Below are positions 1 to 9,011 of a stretch of 64,000 nt of DNA, piece after piece (the first letter of the stretch is position 1; every line of letters begins with the position of its first letter). A program made the translations under genes and the position numbers. Location: the NCBI GenBank assembly GCA_902495705.1, contig CABUXT010000003.1, positions 62,001-126,000 of the forward strand, given 5' to 3'. The notes under the pieces are model-generated. The model saw only the letters and a program-made list of their open reading frames with translations, was not told the origin of the DNA and did no database searches. This stretch comes from an uncultured cyanobacterium. Its GTDB lineage: Bacteria > Cyanobacteriota > Vampirovibrionia > Gastranaerophilales > Gastranaerophilaceae.

Positions 1-1
1 C

Positions 2-1075
2 GGTGTAGCAACTCTTGGTACTATTGGCATTTTGATTGCCAAAAATCGTTATTCAAAAGCGATGCATCTTGCTGAAAATATAGAGTTTAATCCTGCAAAA
101 ACTGTTCAAGAGGCAATCGAATTTGGTAAAAAGCATTTAGGCATTAAAAAATATAAAAATTTTGAAGAAAAAGATATTGAAGTAATCAATTTCTTAAATG
201 AAGGTTTTGTTAATGCGTCAAACAAGTTAAAAGGTAAAATTCGTTTGCCTAAAACTGTTGAATATTCATCTGAAGCTTTAGGTGACCACGCTTTGGCAGG
301 TGTTGTTGGATTGACTCGCCGCTTTATTTTAAATCGAAAGCATTTTGACAATATTGACGGGTGCATTGAAAACCTTTTAAAAATGAATGAAAAATTAGGA
401 TTTTTATCTTGTCTTAAAGACGGAGAAAAGCTGAAATACAAATACAACAGTCATTTTGATGCAGAATCAATAAAACCGTTATTGTTACAAATTTCTAAAT
501 ATAAGTCTGGTAAAAATGTTACTCTTAAAGATAAAGTAAATTTATATGAATCTCTTGGAGTTTTTCAGGATACAATAACTTCTTCTATAAATGCGCCATA
601 CCGTATAATAAAACAGCTATTAGAGGTAGATGGAGCGAAAGCGATTTGTGAACAACATAATATATTGACAGATTTAGACAAGATAAAAACTTTACCTTTG
701 AAAGAACAGCAGCAAATAATGTCTGATATTGCTAAAAATATCAACAAAAAAATAATAATACCTTTCAATATAAAAGATAGGTCTGCTTTTAATACAATTT
801 ATCATGAACTTGGGCATTTGCAGGATATGAAACCGCGTTGCAAAACAATTGATGATTATAATAAAGATTATAGTAGATATTCTAAAGAGTTAAAAGCTTG
901 GGTTGATAATAACGACTATATGCAGACCGCAAATAGAGTATCAGAGTATGCAAGTCATGGTCCCGGGGAATTTATTGCCGAAACTTTTTCAAAACTTATG
1001 GATGGCGCAAAACTTCCTGATGATGTTGTTAAATTGTATAAAAAATTGGAAGGTCCTGCCGTTCAGGGTCTGTAA
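2..1075 (+). CDS. HExxH zinc metallopeptidase-like protein, 5' end outside window
   Basis: The reading frame is open from the left edge (codons begin at base 2), so this is the C-terminal part of a longer protein. The first visible residues are hydrophobic and Gly-rich, like the end of a membrane or glycine-zipper segment. A zincin motif HELGH is encoded from base 803. About 50 residues later a GEFIAE stretch could supply the third, glutamate zinc ligand, as in lethal-factor-like peptidases. The rest is helical and Lys-rich. A hairpin with a T-run follows. A second HExxH protein lies at 19101-21047, but the two are not obviously homologous outside the motif. The substrate is unknown; a secreted or surface protease is possible. 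Confidence 0.65.
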   Translation, partial: GVATLGTIGILIAKNRYSKAMHLAENIEFNPAKTVQEAIEFGKKHLGIKKYKNFEEKDIEVINFLNEGFVNASNKLKGKIRLPKTVEYSSEALGDHALAGVVGLTRRFILNRKHFDNIDGCIENLLKMNEKLGFLSCLKDGEKLKYKYNSHFDAESIKPLLLQISKYKSGKNVTLKDKVNLYESLGVFQDTITSSINAPYRIIKQLLEVDGAKAICEQHNILTDLDKIKTLPLKEQQQIMSDIAKNINKKIIIPFNIKDRSAFNTIYHELGHLQDMKPRCKTIDDYNKDYSRYSKELKAWVDNNDYMQTANRVSEYASHGPGEFIAETFSKLMDGAKLPDDVVKLYKKLEGPAVQGL

Positions 1076-1105
1076 CCTTAAAGTTTAATAAATTATAGTA
1101 ATGGT

Positions 1106-1156
1106 TTATAGTTCATAGTTTTAAAATAAGCAAACTATGAACTATAATCTTTTTAC
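1106..1156 (+). terminator. Rho-independent terminator after metallopeptidase gene
   Basis: A perfect 16-bp inverted repeat (1106-1121 with 1132-1147, 10-nt loop) is followed by a T-rich tract. Confidence 0.75.
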
Positions 1157-1177
1157 ATAATAATTGCATAATGGCAT

Positions 1178-1213
1178 TAAAAAAAGGCTTTCAGTAAATT
1201 CCTGAAAGCCTTT
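1178..1213 (-). terminator. Terminator of tRNA-Pro
   Basis: A 12-bp stem (1183-1194 with 1202-1213) is followed on the minus strand by a run of Ts, directly downstream of the tRNA. Confidence 0.8.
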
Positions 1214-1221
1214 AATTTAAA

Positions 1222-1298
1222 TGGTCGGGATGACACGATTTGAACGTGCGACCCCCTCGTCCCAAGCGAGGTGCGCTACCAAGCTGCGCCACATCCCG
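1222..1298 (-). tRNA. tRNA-Pro (anticodon TGG)
   Basis: The minus strand reads as a complete 77-nt cloverleaf: acceptor CGGGATG pairing with CATCCCG, anticodon loop CTTGGGA giving TGG, a GTTCAAATC T-loop, and an encoded CCA end. It is flanked by a consensus promoter and a terminator. Confidence 0.95.
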
Positions 1299-1341
1299 AG
1301 GTCTTTGCTATTTAATTTTTAACCTTTCGGCTACGTTTTTG

Positions 1342-1370
1342 ATTTTATGCCAAACAAATTTTAATGTCAA
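1342..1370 (-). promoter_or_regulatory. Sigma-70 promoter of tRNA-Pro
   Basis: The minus strand has TTGACA (1370-1365), a 17-nt spacer and TAAAAT (1347-1342), about 45 nt before the tRNA. From -35 into the spacer it shares 19 identical bases with the tRNA-Val promoter. Confidence 0.85.
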
Positions 1371-1446
1371 GAAGATTTTTTCATTTTAATTTTTACATTG
1401 TTAATAATTTAGCTTTTATTTGTGGCTGTGATACAATATTCATATT

Positions 1447-2118
1447 ATGGTCAGACTAATTAACAAAAACAATATCAATCAGGTTACAAATCTTGCCTAC
1501 AGTATTATGAAAGTGCAAGAACTATTTACCTATATCGTAGAAATCGGTAATCCTAATTTAACGCCATGTATTTATGCAATGTGGCATGAAAATCAGTTTT
1601 GCTCGCATGGTTTGCCTGATAGGAAAAATGTAAATATTTTTATCAGCAATTCTCTTGATGGTGAAATTATTGCAAGAGTTTGCGAAAAATGGGGTTTCCA
1701 AACTTGTAGAGGGTCTTCGCAACGTAAGGGTGCGGTTTCAGGTACTTTAAAAATGCTATCAAAGCTTAAAGATGGTGAAAATATCGCAATTATGGTTGAT
1801 GGTCCGCGCGGACCTTTACATAAAGTAAAATCAGGTGCTGTAGTTTTGGCGAGAGAGGCAAATGTTCCGATTGTACCTGTGCATTGGTATTCTCCAAACT
1901 TTACTTTTGTGCGTTTCCCTTCTTGGGACAAAATGACTTGTCCGATTGGTCCATGCTGGCTTATCAATTTGTATGGTGAACCGATTTATACGGAAGGAAA
2001 AACAGATGAACAGGTCGCAGAAGAGGTAAGGGCATCTCTATTGCATTTGGAAGAAATTGCACCAGAAAAATTTAAAGAGGCGGTGAAACAGGGATTATGG
2101 TTCAAAAGAAAAAAATAA
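1447..2118 (+). CDS. DUF374 / lysophospholipid acyltransferase-family protein
   Basis: A 223-aa protein of the DUF374 branch of the LPLAT superfamily, which moves acyl groups onto lipid substrates at the inner membrane. Visible family signatures are AMWHENQ near residue 42 (the catalytic His block), a region around SLDGE, CRGSSQRKGA, and IMVDGPRGP near residue 117, typical of DUF374. The 3' end overlaps the next gene by 22 bp, so translation is probably coupled. An extended -10-like TGATACAAT ends only about 10 nt before the ATG and no clear Shine-Dalgarno is seen, so the mRNA could be near-leaderless. The exact acyl acceptor cannot be read from sequence. Confidence 0.85.
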   Translation: MVRLINKNNINQVTNLAYSIMKVQELFTYIVEIGNPNLTPCIYAMWHENQFCSHGLPDRKNVNIFISNSLDGEIIARVCEKWGFQTCRGSSQRKGAVSGTLKMLSKLKDGENIAIMVDGPRGPLHKVKSGAVVLAREANVPIVPVHWYSPNFTFVRFPSWDKMTCPIGPCWLINLYGEPIYTEGKTDEQVAEEVRASLLHLEEIAPEKFKEAVKQGLWFKRKK

Positions 2119-2915
2119 ATATTGCAATGTTACAAATGTCATCTGTTATAGGTGATGTTCAAGCAAATATTGATAAAGTTGAAAGTTTGGTAAGTGAATA
2201 TTTGCCACAGGAATCAGATGTTTTGGTGTTGCCTGAGGTTTGGACTGTTGGTTGGGCATGCGCTCATTTTAGAGAAACTGCTCAAAATGTCGAATCAGGC
2301 TCTGTGCATGACTTTTTATCAAACTTAGCCAGAACTCATAATATCAATATAATTGGCGGAAGTTATATTACTGAAAAAGATGGTAAATATTACAACACCT
2401 GTCCTGTTTTTAATCGTCAGGGCGAACTTGTAGCAAGTTATTCAAAAATGCATTTGTATTCATATTACGGATGTGATGAAGACAAATATGTTGACCATGG
2501 CGAAAAACCTGTTATGGTTACTCTTGATGGGATAAAATTCGGTTTAACCATTTGTTATGATATCAGATTCCCTGAAATATATCGTGCGTATGCAAAATTA
2601 GGCGCGGATGTCTTGGTTAATTGTGCGGCATGGGGTTCAAAAAAGCCTATTCCGTGGGAGATGATGACAAAATCTCGTGCGATAGAAAATCAATGCTACA
2701 TGGTTGCGCTTACTCAAACAGGTTATATTGAAAATGGTGAATATAACCTCGGCGAATCAAGAATTATTGATTACAAAGGGGAAGAAATCGCATCAATAAA
2801 AATCGGTGAAGAGATTGCTGATGCAACTCTTGATATTGATTTGATGTACGAAGTTAGAGAAAAATCTCCGACTATTCAAGATATAAGAGATAATTATGAG
2901 GTTTGTATCTTATGA
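2097..2915 (+). CDS. Carbon-nitrogen hydrolase (nitrilase superfamily)
   Basis: A 272-aa amidase of the nitrilase superfamily with the full catalytic triad: Glu47 in LPEVW, Lys117 in YSKMHL and Cys153 in ICYDIRFPE. The length and the CYDIRFPE signature fit the omega-amidase/Nit2 group, which hydrolyses alpha-ketoglutaramate or similar small omega-amides, but substrate assignment is inference. It overlaps the acyltransferase by 22 bp and shares an ATGA start/stop overlap with dacB. The three genes therefore form one translationally coupled operon. Confidence 0.88.
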   Translation: MVQKKKINIAMLQMSSVIGDVQANIDKVESLVSEYLPQESDVLVLPEVWTVGWACAHFRETAQNVESGSVHDFLSNLARTHNINIIGGSYITEKDGKYYNTCPVFNRQGELVASYSKMHLYSYYGCDEDKYVDHGEKPVMVTLDGIKFGLTICYDIRFPEIYRAYAKLGADVLVNCAAWGSKKPIPWEMMTKSRAIENQCYMVALTQTGYIENGEYNLGESRIIDYKGEEIASIKIGEEIADATLDIDLMYEVREKSPTIQDIRDNYEVCIL

Positions 2916-4261
2916 AGAAAATAATAAGTTTACTTTTAGCAATGGCGTTTACTGTATCTGCTGCGAGTGCTGAATCTTTACATAAGACATTATCATCACT
3001 TGGGGTAAATAAAAGTGCCGTGGCTATTTATATAAAAGATGTAAATTCAGGAAATGTTGTGTTTTCTATGAACGAAAAAGCTCCAATGTTACCTGCTTCA
3101 ACCTTGAAAATTATTACATCTTCTGCAGCTGTTGATACTCTTGGCGCCGATTACAAATACAAAACTAAATTATATAAAAGCACAAATAACGATTTGTATT
3201 TGAAATTGTCAGGAGACCCACTTTTGGAGTCTTCGAATTTAGATAAACTTATAGAAAGTGCAAATTCAAAAAATATTGTGCCAAAAACTTTTTATGTTGA
3301 TGATTCTGTGTTTGATAAAACAGAATGGGGTGAAGGTTGGCAATGGGATGACAGTTTAAATCCTTTAATGCCAAAATTCAGTTCTTATAATATTAATAAG
3401 AATTTGTTAAAAGTTGAAGTAACACCGACCAGTCAAGGAGCGTCTCCAAAACTTACGGTCAAGCCTTTTTATCCGTTGACTTTTATGAACTTGGTAACTA
3501 CTGATACAACATCTCCGACAAGTGTTTCCATTGATTCAGATAGCACAATTGCGCCTAATATGTTGAATCTTTCAGGTACTGTTTCAAAATTAACTAATGT
3601 GATTGTTCCTGTGCCAAACACTAGAATGAATTTCATTTTGCGTTTGGAAAACTCTATCAATTCAAAAAAAATGGAATATTTCGGAGCAATAAAAAATGCA
3701 AAATTACCTGATAAAAATGTTTATTTGGTAGATGAAATCGAACATCCGATTGAAGATATGATTCCATTGATTTTGAAAAACAGTAACAATTTTGTTGCGG
3801 AAACTTTGTTCAAATCAGCCGGTGCAGTTTGGGCAAACTCTCAAGGCTCAATCAGAAATTCTCTGGGTATGTTAAGTGCTTATTTTGATAAAAACGGATT
3901 GAATTCTGATGATATCAAAATCGTTGATGGTAGTGGAGTTTCAAAAAACAACATCATGACTGCTGAATTTATGGGTGAATTTTTGGAATATAAATCAAAA
4001 ACCGAAGATTTTGATACCTTCAAGGAACTTTTACCAACTGCAGGCGAAGGCACTTTGAAAAACAGAATGTTGTATTTCAAAGACAATTTGAGAGCTAAAA
4101 CAGGAACCCTTGCAGATACAAGTGCAATTGCAGGATATATTACATCTCGTAAAGGTAGATTGTACGCTTTTGACATCATGATAAATGATGCAAAAACTTC
4201 ACCTGCTGATAAAAAGAATATAGAAGAACAGATTTTGCGTAATTTATATGCAAATTACTAA
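2912..4261 (+). CDS. dacB: D-alanyl-D-alanine carboxypeptidase/endopeptidase (PBP4 type)
   Basis: A 449-aa serine peptidase of family S13 that trims peptidoglycan stem peptides and cross-links in the periplasm. From the chosen ATG, a signal peptide (residues 1-20) is followed by the SxxK motif S63-T-L-K66, an SNN motif in KNSNNFVAE (SxN box), and KTG in LRAKTGTL. I chose the ATG at 2912 because it makes an ATGA overlap with the upstream stop and starts a clean signal peptide; a TTG nine bases earlier is less likely. Length is typical for class C PBP4. Confidence 0.92.
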   Translation: MKKIISLLLAMAFTVSAASAESLHKTLSSLGVNKSAVAIYIKDVNSGNVVFSMNEKAPMLPASTLKIITSSAAVDTLGADYKYKTKLYKSTNNDLYLKLSGDPLLESSNLDKLIESANSKNIVPKTFYVDDSVFDKTEWGEGWQWDDSLNPLMPKFSSYNINKNLLKVEVTPTSQGASPKLTVKPFYPLTFMNLVTTDTTSPTSVSIDSDSTIAPNMLNLSGTVSKLTNVIVPVPNTRMNFILRLENSINSKKMEYFGAIKNAKLPDKNVYLVDEIEHPIEDMIPLILKNSNNFVAETLFKSAGAVWANSQGSIRNSLGMLSAYFDKNGLNSDDIKIVDGSGVSKNNIMTAEFMGEFLEYKSKTEDFDTFKELLPTAGEGTLKNRMLYFKDNLRAKTGTLADTSAIAGYITSRKGRLYAFDIMINDAKTSPADKKNIEEQILRNLYANY

Positions 4262-4277
4262 ATAAGGATAATTTATT

Positions 4278-5153
4278 ATGTACGAACCGGAAGTAACGAT
4301 TATAACTCCAACCTCAAATATTGTTGATAAGGGGCAAGCCGATGATTTTACCCTGCTTGTTAATCTTTTAGACAGGCAAACTTATGAATTTGTTGACCAT
4401 TTGATTATTGATAACGCATCTCAAGATGGTACGGAAGTTTTGCTTAAAGAATATAAAAACAGTGGATTTTTGACATTTTATTCTGAGCCTGACAGAGGTA
4501 AATTTGACGCGATGAATAAAGGTTTACTTCGCGCAAAAGGCAAATATGTTGCATTTTTAAGTTGTGATGATTTTTATCATGATATTACAGGGATTGCGGA
4601 TGTCGTTAATGTTATGGAAGAAGAAGATGCAGATTTTTGTTTCTTCCCATCATATTGTTGCCATCCTGATGGGTATGTTTTTCAGTTTATTCCTGCAATG
4701 CTTAATACTTTTCAAGTTACACCATGTCCAAGGCAAGCAATGTTTTTCAAAAAATCTGTATTGAATGAATTAAGAGGTTTTGATGAAAAATTCAAGCTTT
4801 TGGCTGATTATGATTTGATGATTAGACTTGTTCTTGGCGGATACAAGGGAGTATTGTTTGAAGGTAATATTGTTACTTGTAAACTAGGTGAGCAGGTTTC
4901 TAAAAACACTACTCAAGTTGAGGCGGAGTGTAATCACATATTTTATAAAAATTATAAAAATATGTATCCGATGTCAAATGAAGTGCTTGACAGAATGGTT
5001 AAGTTCTCTGAGATTCCTAAGCCTTTGCTTGACAAATTGGCTACGAGATTTCCAACAGAAGACAGAGATTTGTTCTATGAAAAATATCAACAAATGTATG
5101 AACTCAGAATGGAAGCTGTTAAGAATTTGAGACAACAGGAAAGAAGAGGATAA
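4278..5153 (+). CDS. Family 2 glycosyltransferase
   Basis: A 291-aa GT-A fold transferase. The N-terminus shows the nucleotide-sugar binding pattern (VTIITPTSN, then IIDNASQDGT), followed by DRGKFDAMNKGL and the metal-binding acidic motif in LSCDDFYHD. A PRQAMFF block and LLADYDLMIRL follow, as in WcaA-like GT2 enzymes. It lies 16 bp after dacB, consistent with an envelope polysaccharide role. Donor and acceptor are not predictable. The C-terminal 60 residues are helical and charged. Confidence 0.88.
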   Translation: MYEPEVTIITPTSNIVDKGQADDFTLLVNLLDRQTYEFVDHLIIDNASQDGTEVLLKEYKNSGFLTFYSEPDRGKFDAMNKGLLRAKGKYVAFLSCDDFYHDITGIADVVNVMEEEDADFCFFPSYCCHPDGYVFQFIPAMLNTFQVTPCPRQAMFFKKSVLNELRGFDEKFKLLADYDLMIRLVLGGYKGVLFEGNIVTCKLGEQVSKNTTQVEAECNHIFYKNYKNMYPMSNEVLDRMVKFSEIPKPLLDKLATRFPTEDRDLFYEKYQQMYELRMEAVKNLRQQERRG

Positions 5154-5172
5154 TAGTTGTATTGTAAACTAT

Positions 5173-5200
5173 TTGCAAAAAATCTTTTCGGTCTTATAAT
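5173..5200 (+). promoter_or_regulatory. Putative sigma-70 promoter for the oxidoreductase operon
   Basis: TTGCAA (5173-5178), a 16-nt spacer and TATAAT (5195-5200) lie 40 bp before the start codon of the next gene. Confidence 0.7.
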
Positions 5201-5240
5201 TAATGTTAGATTAGTTTTATAATAAGAAAGTTAGGGAAAT

Positions 5241-6239
5241 ATGAAAGAACAAAAAATTGCCGTGCTCGGTTGCGGACTATGGGGAAGAAATATTGTTCGT
5301 AATTTTTACAACTTGAATGCTTTAGGTTTGGTTTGCGATTTGGATGAAGAAAACCTTGCCAAAGTTAGAGAACAATATCCTAATGTAAAAACAACAAAAG
5401 ATTTTCACGATATTTTAAACAGTGACGAGATTACAGGGGTAGTTGTTGTAACTCCTTCTCATACTCACTTTAAGTTTGTAAAAGCAATGCTAGAGGCAGG
5501 CAAACATGTTTATGTAGAAAAACCTATTTCGACTGTAGCTCAAGAGGCTAGAGACTTGACAGATTTGGCTGACAAAAAAGGTTTAGTTTTGATGGTTGGT
5601 CACTTGTTACTTTACCATCCTGCAGTAAACAGATTGAAAATGTTGGTTGAAGAAGGTGCTCTTGGAGATATTGTATATGCTCAAAGTGACCGTTTAAATA
5701 TCAACTATTTCAAAAATGACAGAAGTGTAATGTGGGATTTGGCACCTCATGATGTCTCTATGATTAGTTATGTTTTGGGCAAAAATCCTGAAAGTGTAAT
5801 TTCTGCTATCGGTTGTTCTTCTGATAGAAACGATATTATGGACATCACTCATATCGGTATCAAAATGGAAGGCGGAGCAATCGCTCATATTACAGACAGT
5901 TGGATTACTCCTAAAAAACATGTTCAATTACTTGTTCGCGGAACTAAGAAAACTGCAATTTTAGATGACACTGTACCGGAACATAAATTAACAATTTATG
6001 ACAACTTTAAAGCAGGCAACAGTGAAAATATTCAACTTGATTACTTAGAAATCGAACCGTTAAAACTTGAATGTCAGCACTTTATCAGCTGTTGTGAAAA
6101 CGGTAAAAAAGCTCGTTCAGACGGCGAAAACGGATTTATCGTTGTAAGTATTTTGGAAGAAGCAGAAAAAATTATGCTTGGTGATAGAGCAAAAAATCTT
6201 GATAAAGTTGATTTCGCACTATCAAGAACTAAGAAGTAG
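5241..6239 (+). CDS. Gfo/Idh/MocA-family NAD(P)-dependent oxidoreductase
   Basis: A 332-aa two-domain dehydrogenase. An N-terminal Rossmann fold (AVLGCGLWGRN) is followed by the family signature YVEKPIS near residue 93, with the conserved Lys, and by a C-terminal substrate domain containing WDLAPHDVSM. The sequence style (GHLLLYHPAV, EEGALGD) resembles UDP-sugar dehydrogenases of the WlbA type used for envelope sugars, but the substrate is inference. It has its own promoter and starts a run of four tightly spaced genes. Confidence 0.88.
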   Translation: MKEQKIAVLGCGLWGRNIVRNFYNLNALGLVCDLDEENLAKVREQYPNVKTTKDFHDILNSDEITGVVVVTPSHTHFKFVKAMLEAGKHVYVEKPISTVAQEARDLTDLADKKGLVLMVGHLLLYHPAVNRLKMLVEEGALGDIVYAQSDRLNINYFKNDRSVMWDLAPHDVSMISYVLGKNPESVISAIGCSSDRNDIMDITHIGIKMEGGAIAHITDSWITPKKHVQLLVRGTKKTAILDDTVPEHKLTIYDNFKAGNSENIQLDYLEIEPLKLECQHFISCCENGKKARSDGENGFIVVSILEEAEKIMLGDRAKNLDKVDFALSRTKK

Positions 6240-6254
6240 GAGAGATTTATAATT

Positions 6255-6893
6255 ATGAATATTAAAGATAATGCAGCAAATATTGTTTCAATAAGCAGAA
6301 TATTTGTAGCGTTTGTTGCTATCGGTTTGTTGTTCATTCCGTCAACTTGCGCTTATATTACTGCCGTTGTTTTGACAATAATTGCATTTATTATGGACGG
6401 TGTAGACGGATATGTTGCCAGAAAATTCAACCAATCTTCAGAATGGGGTTCAGTGTTGGATATTATGGGTGACAGAATTGTAGAAATTTCATATTGGATA
6501 GCGTTTGCAATTCTTGGATATTTGGCAGGTGCTAATATGGCACTAAATGCAATGTTCCCTATCGTGTGCGCAGCAAGAGCCTTCACTACAGATTCAATCA
6601 GAAGTGTAGCGTTGTCAAAAGGTATGACAGCTTTTGGTGAAAAATCTATGCAGTCAACTTCTTGGGGCAAATTTATTTGTGCATCAAGATTTATGAGAAT
6701 CAGTTATGCTGTAGCAAAAGTTGTTGCATTTGTATTGTTGATTGTTGGTGCAACTCCGGGGTTGGATGAAAAATTCGCGAATCCGATTCATTTAGTTGCT
6801 GTAATTTGCGCGTGGATTGCTATTATTTTCTGCGTAGTTCGTGCTATTCCTGTTGTTGCAGAAAGCGGAAAGTTGTTCAATGATGCCAAGTAA
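6255..6893 (+). CDS. CDP-alcohol phosphatidyltransferase
   Basis: A 212-aa integral membrane enzyme that transfers a phosphatidyl group from CDP-diacylglycerol to an alcohol in phospholipid synthesis. The complete signature D-x2-D-G-x2-A-R-x8-G-x3-D-x3-D is present at D48, D51, G52, A55, R56, G65, D69 and D73. Several hydrophobic helices surround it. The acceptor (glycerol phosphate, inositol or other) is not clear, so pgsA is not assigned. It overlaps the next gene by 11 bp. Confidence 0.88.
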   Translation: MNIKDNAANIVSISRIFVAFVAIGLLFIPSTCAYITAVVLTIIAFIMDGVDGYVARKFNQSSEWGSVLDIMGDRIVEISYWIAFAILGYLAGANMALNAMFPIVCAARAFTTDSIRSVALSKGMTAFGEKSMQSTSWGKFICASRFMRISYAVAKVVAFVLLIVGATPGLDEKFANPIHLVAVICAWIAIIFCVVRAIPVVAESGKLFNDAK

Positions 6894-7335
6894 GTTAAAT
6901 ATAGTTTTATATGAACCGGAAATTCCTCAAAATACAGGCAATATCGCAAGATTATGTGCATGTTGCGGAGCAAGTTTGTATTTGATTGGCAAATTGGGCT
7001 TTTCTTTGTCAAGTAAATATACCAAACGCGCGGGACTTGATTATTGGGACAGTGTAGATATTCATAAACTGGAGTCTATGGAAGAGTTGTACAATGAATT
7101 TCCTGATGGAACATTCTATTATTTAACAACAAAAGCAGATAAGCTATATACAGATATTGAATTTAAAGACGGTGATTTTATCGTGTTTGGACCGGAGACA
7201 AGAGGGTTGCCTGATAAATATGTCAAAGATTCTCATGCCAGAACTATTCCGATGAAAGAAGGGCAAAGGAGTCTTAATCTTTCAAATTCTGTAGCGATTG
7301 TTGCTTACGAGGCTATAAGGCAAAATGGATTATAA
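6883..7335 (+). CDS. trmL: tRNA (cytidine/uridine-34-2'-O)-methyltransferase, SPOUT family
   Basis: A 150-aa TrmL-type SPOUT enzyme that 2'-O-methylates the wobble base of tRNA-Leu isoacceptors. It shows the N-terminal YEPEIPQNTGNIARLC block, FGPETRGLP and the trefoil-knot SAM motif SLNLSNSVAIVAYE near the C-terminus. I placed the start at the ATG at 6883, inside the end of the upstream gene, because the conserved protein begins at NIVLYEPEIP. A tandem ATG at 6880 is equivalent. It overlaps the next gene by 11 bp. Confidence 0.93.
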   Translation: MPSKLNIVLYEPEIPQNTGNIARLCACCGASLYLIGKLGFSLSSKYTKRAGLDYWDSVDIHKLESMEELYNEFPDGTFYYLTTKADKLYTDIEFKDGDFIVFGPETRGLPDKYVKDSHARTIPMKEGQRSLNLSNSVAIVAYEAIRQNGL

Positions 7336-8140
7336 ACTTCCAAAACGTATAGAAAATTCAAATAAATCTACTTACGGTAGAGTTTTAAATATTGCAGGTT
7401 CTGATTATATGTCAGGAGCTGCATATTTATCCAGTGTTTCCGCTCTCAAAATAGGTTGCGGTTATTGCTTTTTATGTTCGACAGAGCGCGTTATTGATGC
7501 AGTTGGGGCACAAACTCAAAATATTGTCTTTTTGCCTTATTCAAAACTTTTAGAAAATTTAATGACTGCTGATGTTGTTGAAATCGGTTGTGGTTTATCT
7601 CAAGAGTCGATTGCCGTTGAAATTTTTGACAAGGTTATAGAAAATATCCCACAATCTACAAAGTTGCTGATTGATGCAGACGGTTTAAATATTTTACCCA
7701 AAAATCCTGATAAATTTTTAGCTAGGAAATTGAATTCTGTGATTTTGACACCTCATCCTAAAGAGGCTGCAAGGCTTTTAGGTGTGTCTTTAGATGATGT
7801 ATTATCAGATGTTGAATCTTCTGCCAAAAAGATTTCTCAAAAATACAATTCTACAGTTGTATTAAAAACTCACAATTCCGTTGTTGTTTCTCCAAATGGA
7901 AACATTTATGTGAATAATACTGGCAATAACTGTATGGCAAAGGCAGGCTCTGGGGATGTGTTGGCAGGCATGATTTCCGGTTTGTGGGCACAAGGGCTAG
8001 ATGATTTTGATGCGGTTGTGACAGGTGTTTATTTGCATGGCTTATGCGGAGATTTGGCAAAAGAAAAGCTTACCGAATATTCTGTTATGGCAGACGATTT
8101 GATAAGCTTTATTCCTAATGCGATTAGGAATGGATTATAA
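7325..8140 (+). CDS. nnrD: ADP-dependent NAD(P)H-hydrate dehydratase, stand-alone C-domain
   Basis: A 271-aa ribokinase-fold protein of the YjeF C-terminal family that repairs hydrated NAD(P)H. Evidence is GRVLNIAGSDYMSGA near the start, LTPHPKEAARLLG, and the nucleotide-binding/catalytic KAGSGDVLAGMISGL near residue 212. The N-terminal epimerase domain (NnrE/YjeF_N) usually fused to it is absent; the protein starts directly in the dehydratase domain. It is the last gene of the operon that starts at 5241. Confidence 0.9.
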   Translation: MDYKLPKRIENSNKSTYGRVLNIAGSDYMSGAAYLSSVSALKIGCGYCFLCSTERVIDAVGAQTQNIVFLPYSKLLENLMTADVVEIGCGLSQESIAVEIFDKVIENIPQSTKLLIDADGLNILPKNPDKFLARKLNSVILTPHPKEAARLLGVSLDDVLSDVESSAKKISQKYNSTVVLKTHNSVVVSPNGNIYVNNTGNNCMAKAGSGDVLAGMISGLWAQGLDDFDAVVTGVYLHGLCGDLAKEKLTEYSVMADDLISFIPNAIRNGL

Positions 8141-8143
8141 TGT

Positions 8144-8356
8144 TTAAATAAGTTTTGAAAATTTAGCTGATTTATCTATATTAATTGCAGAAAACGGACT
8201 AAAATAGTCATATCTTTCAATAGCCTTTTTTACTTTTATTTGGGTTGTCAGCATACTGTTTGCCAAATAGCTGTGAAATTTGTCATAGCCATCTTTTGGT
8301 ACGGATGGGTTTATCGGATTAAGTTTGGTAAATCTGTTAATTGGTGTTATTTTCAT
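8144..8356 (-). CDS. Small protein of unknown function (70 aa)
   Basis: I do not recognise this protein. The start was set at 8356 because an AAGGAG sits 5 nt upstream on the minus strand; the longer reading frame adds 21 residues with no such site. It begins MKITPINRF, is rich in Asn, Lys, Phe and Tyr, and has no signal peptide or membrane segment. It lies downstream of speD, beyond a terminator, and ends 3 bp from the convergent nnrD gene. Confidence 0.5.
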   Translation of the reverse strand: MKITPINRFTKLNPINPSVPKDGYDKFHSYLANSMLTTQIKVKKAIERYDYFSPFSAINIDKSAKFSKLI

Positions 8357-8402
8357 AATATCTCCTTTTCTTTTTATAAGTTTATTAAACAACTTTATTA
8401 CC

Positions 8403-8451
8403 ATAATAAAATAGCCCAACCGGATATTATTAATACCTAGTTGGACTATTT
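8403..8451 (-). terminator. Terminator of speD
   Basis: A 12-bp stem with one G-U pair (8409-8420 with 8440-8451), then a T-rich stretch on the minus strand. Confidence 0.75.
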
Positions 8452-8473
8452 CATTTATTATAAAAAGATTCGA

Positions 8474-8929
8474 TTAGTTTACTATTTGTTGCATAATTTC
8501 AAATGGTTTTTCTACAACTTTCATTGTGTTTCTTGTGATGATGCCACGTTTTAGTTCAGTGAAACTTGCTCTTTTGGAGCTGAATTTTTTCTTCAAAAAT
8601 TCGTAAGCAACTTTAGGGTCGCATTTTGTTCCGCAAGTGAACAAATCAACTGCAGCATAACCAAGTTCAGGCCAAGTGTGGATTGCCAAATGACTTTCGG
8701 AAATGATTACAACTCCTGAAACTCCATACGGACTGAACATGTGGAAACATTTTTGTACGATAGTTGCGCCACATTCAAGAGCTGAGTCTATCATGTATTT
8801 TTCAACTTTGTCGATACTGTTTAGCGTATTAGGGTCGCATTCAAAAAATTCTGCAAGGACATGTTGCCCTAAATGTATTTCGTCTAGTTCAGAATTTTCC
8901 TGAAACATATCTAAAGGTGAATCTGTCAA
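8474..8929 (-). CDS. speD: S-adenosylmethionine decarboxylase proenzyme
   Basis: A 151-aa pyruvoyl enzyme giving decarboxylated SAM, the aminopropyl donor for spermidine. The self-cleavage motif SESHLAIHTWPE is intact: cleavage falls between Glu78 and Ser79, which becomes the pyruvoyl group. His84 and Cys99 (FTCG) match the processing and catalytic residues. An N-terminal extension of about 15 residues precedes the usual start of the short bacterial form. A good Shine-Dalgarno (AAGGAG) precedes the start. Spermidine synthase is not in this window; MTA phosphorylase is at 27872. Confidence 0.95.
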   Translation of the reverse strand: MTDSPLDMFQENSELDEIHLGQHVLAEFFECDPNTLNSIDKVEKYMIDSALECGATIVQKCFHMFSPYGVSGVVIISESHLAIHTWPELGYAAVDLFTCGTKCDPKVAYEFLKKKFSSKRASFTELKRGIITRNTMKVVEKPFEIMQQIVN

Positions 8930-9011
8930 TTTATTTATCTCCTTATGTCATAAATGTATATTTTTTACACTACTACATAATATAATAAAAATATTTAATT
9001 ACCAGTGATTA

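Noticed and set aside
2903..2911. TTG start for dacB nine bases upstream
   Set aside because: The ATG at 2912 gives the ATGA overlap and a normal signal peptide.
6074..6337. 87-aa minus-strand reading frame
   Set aside because: Shadow of the oxidoreductase/phosphatidyltransferase junction.
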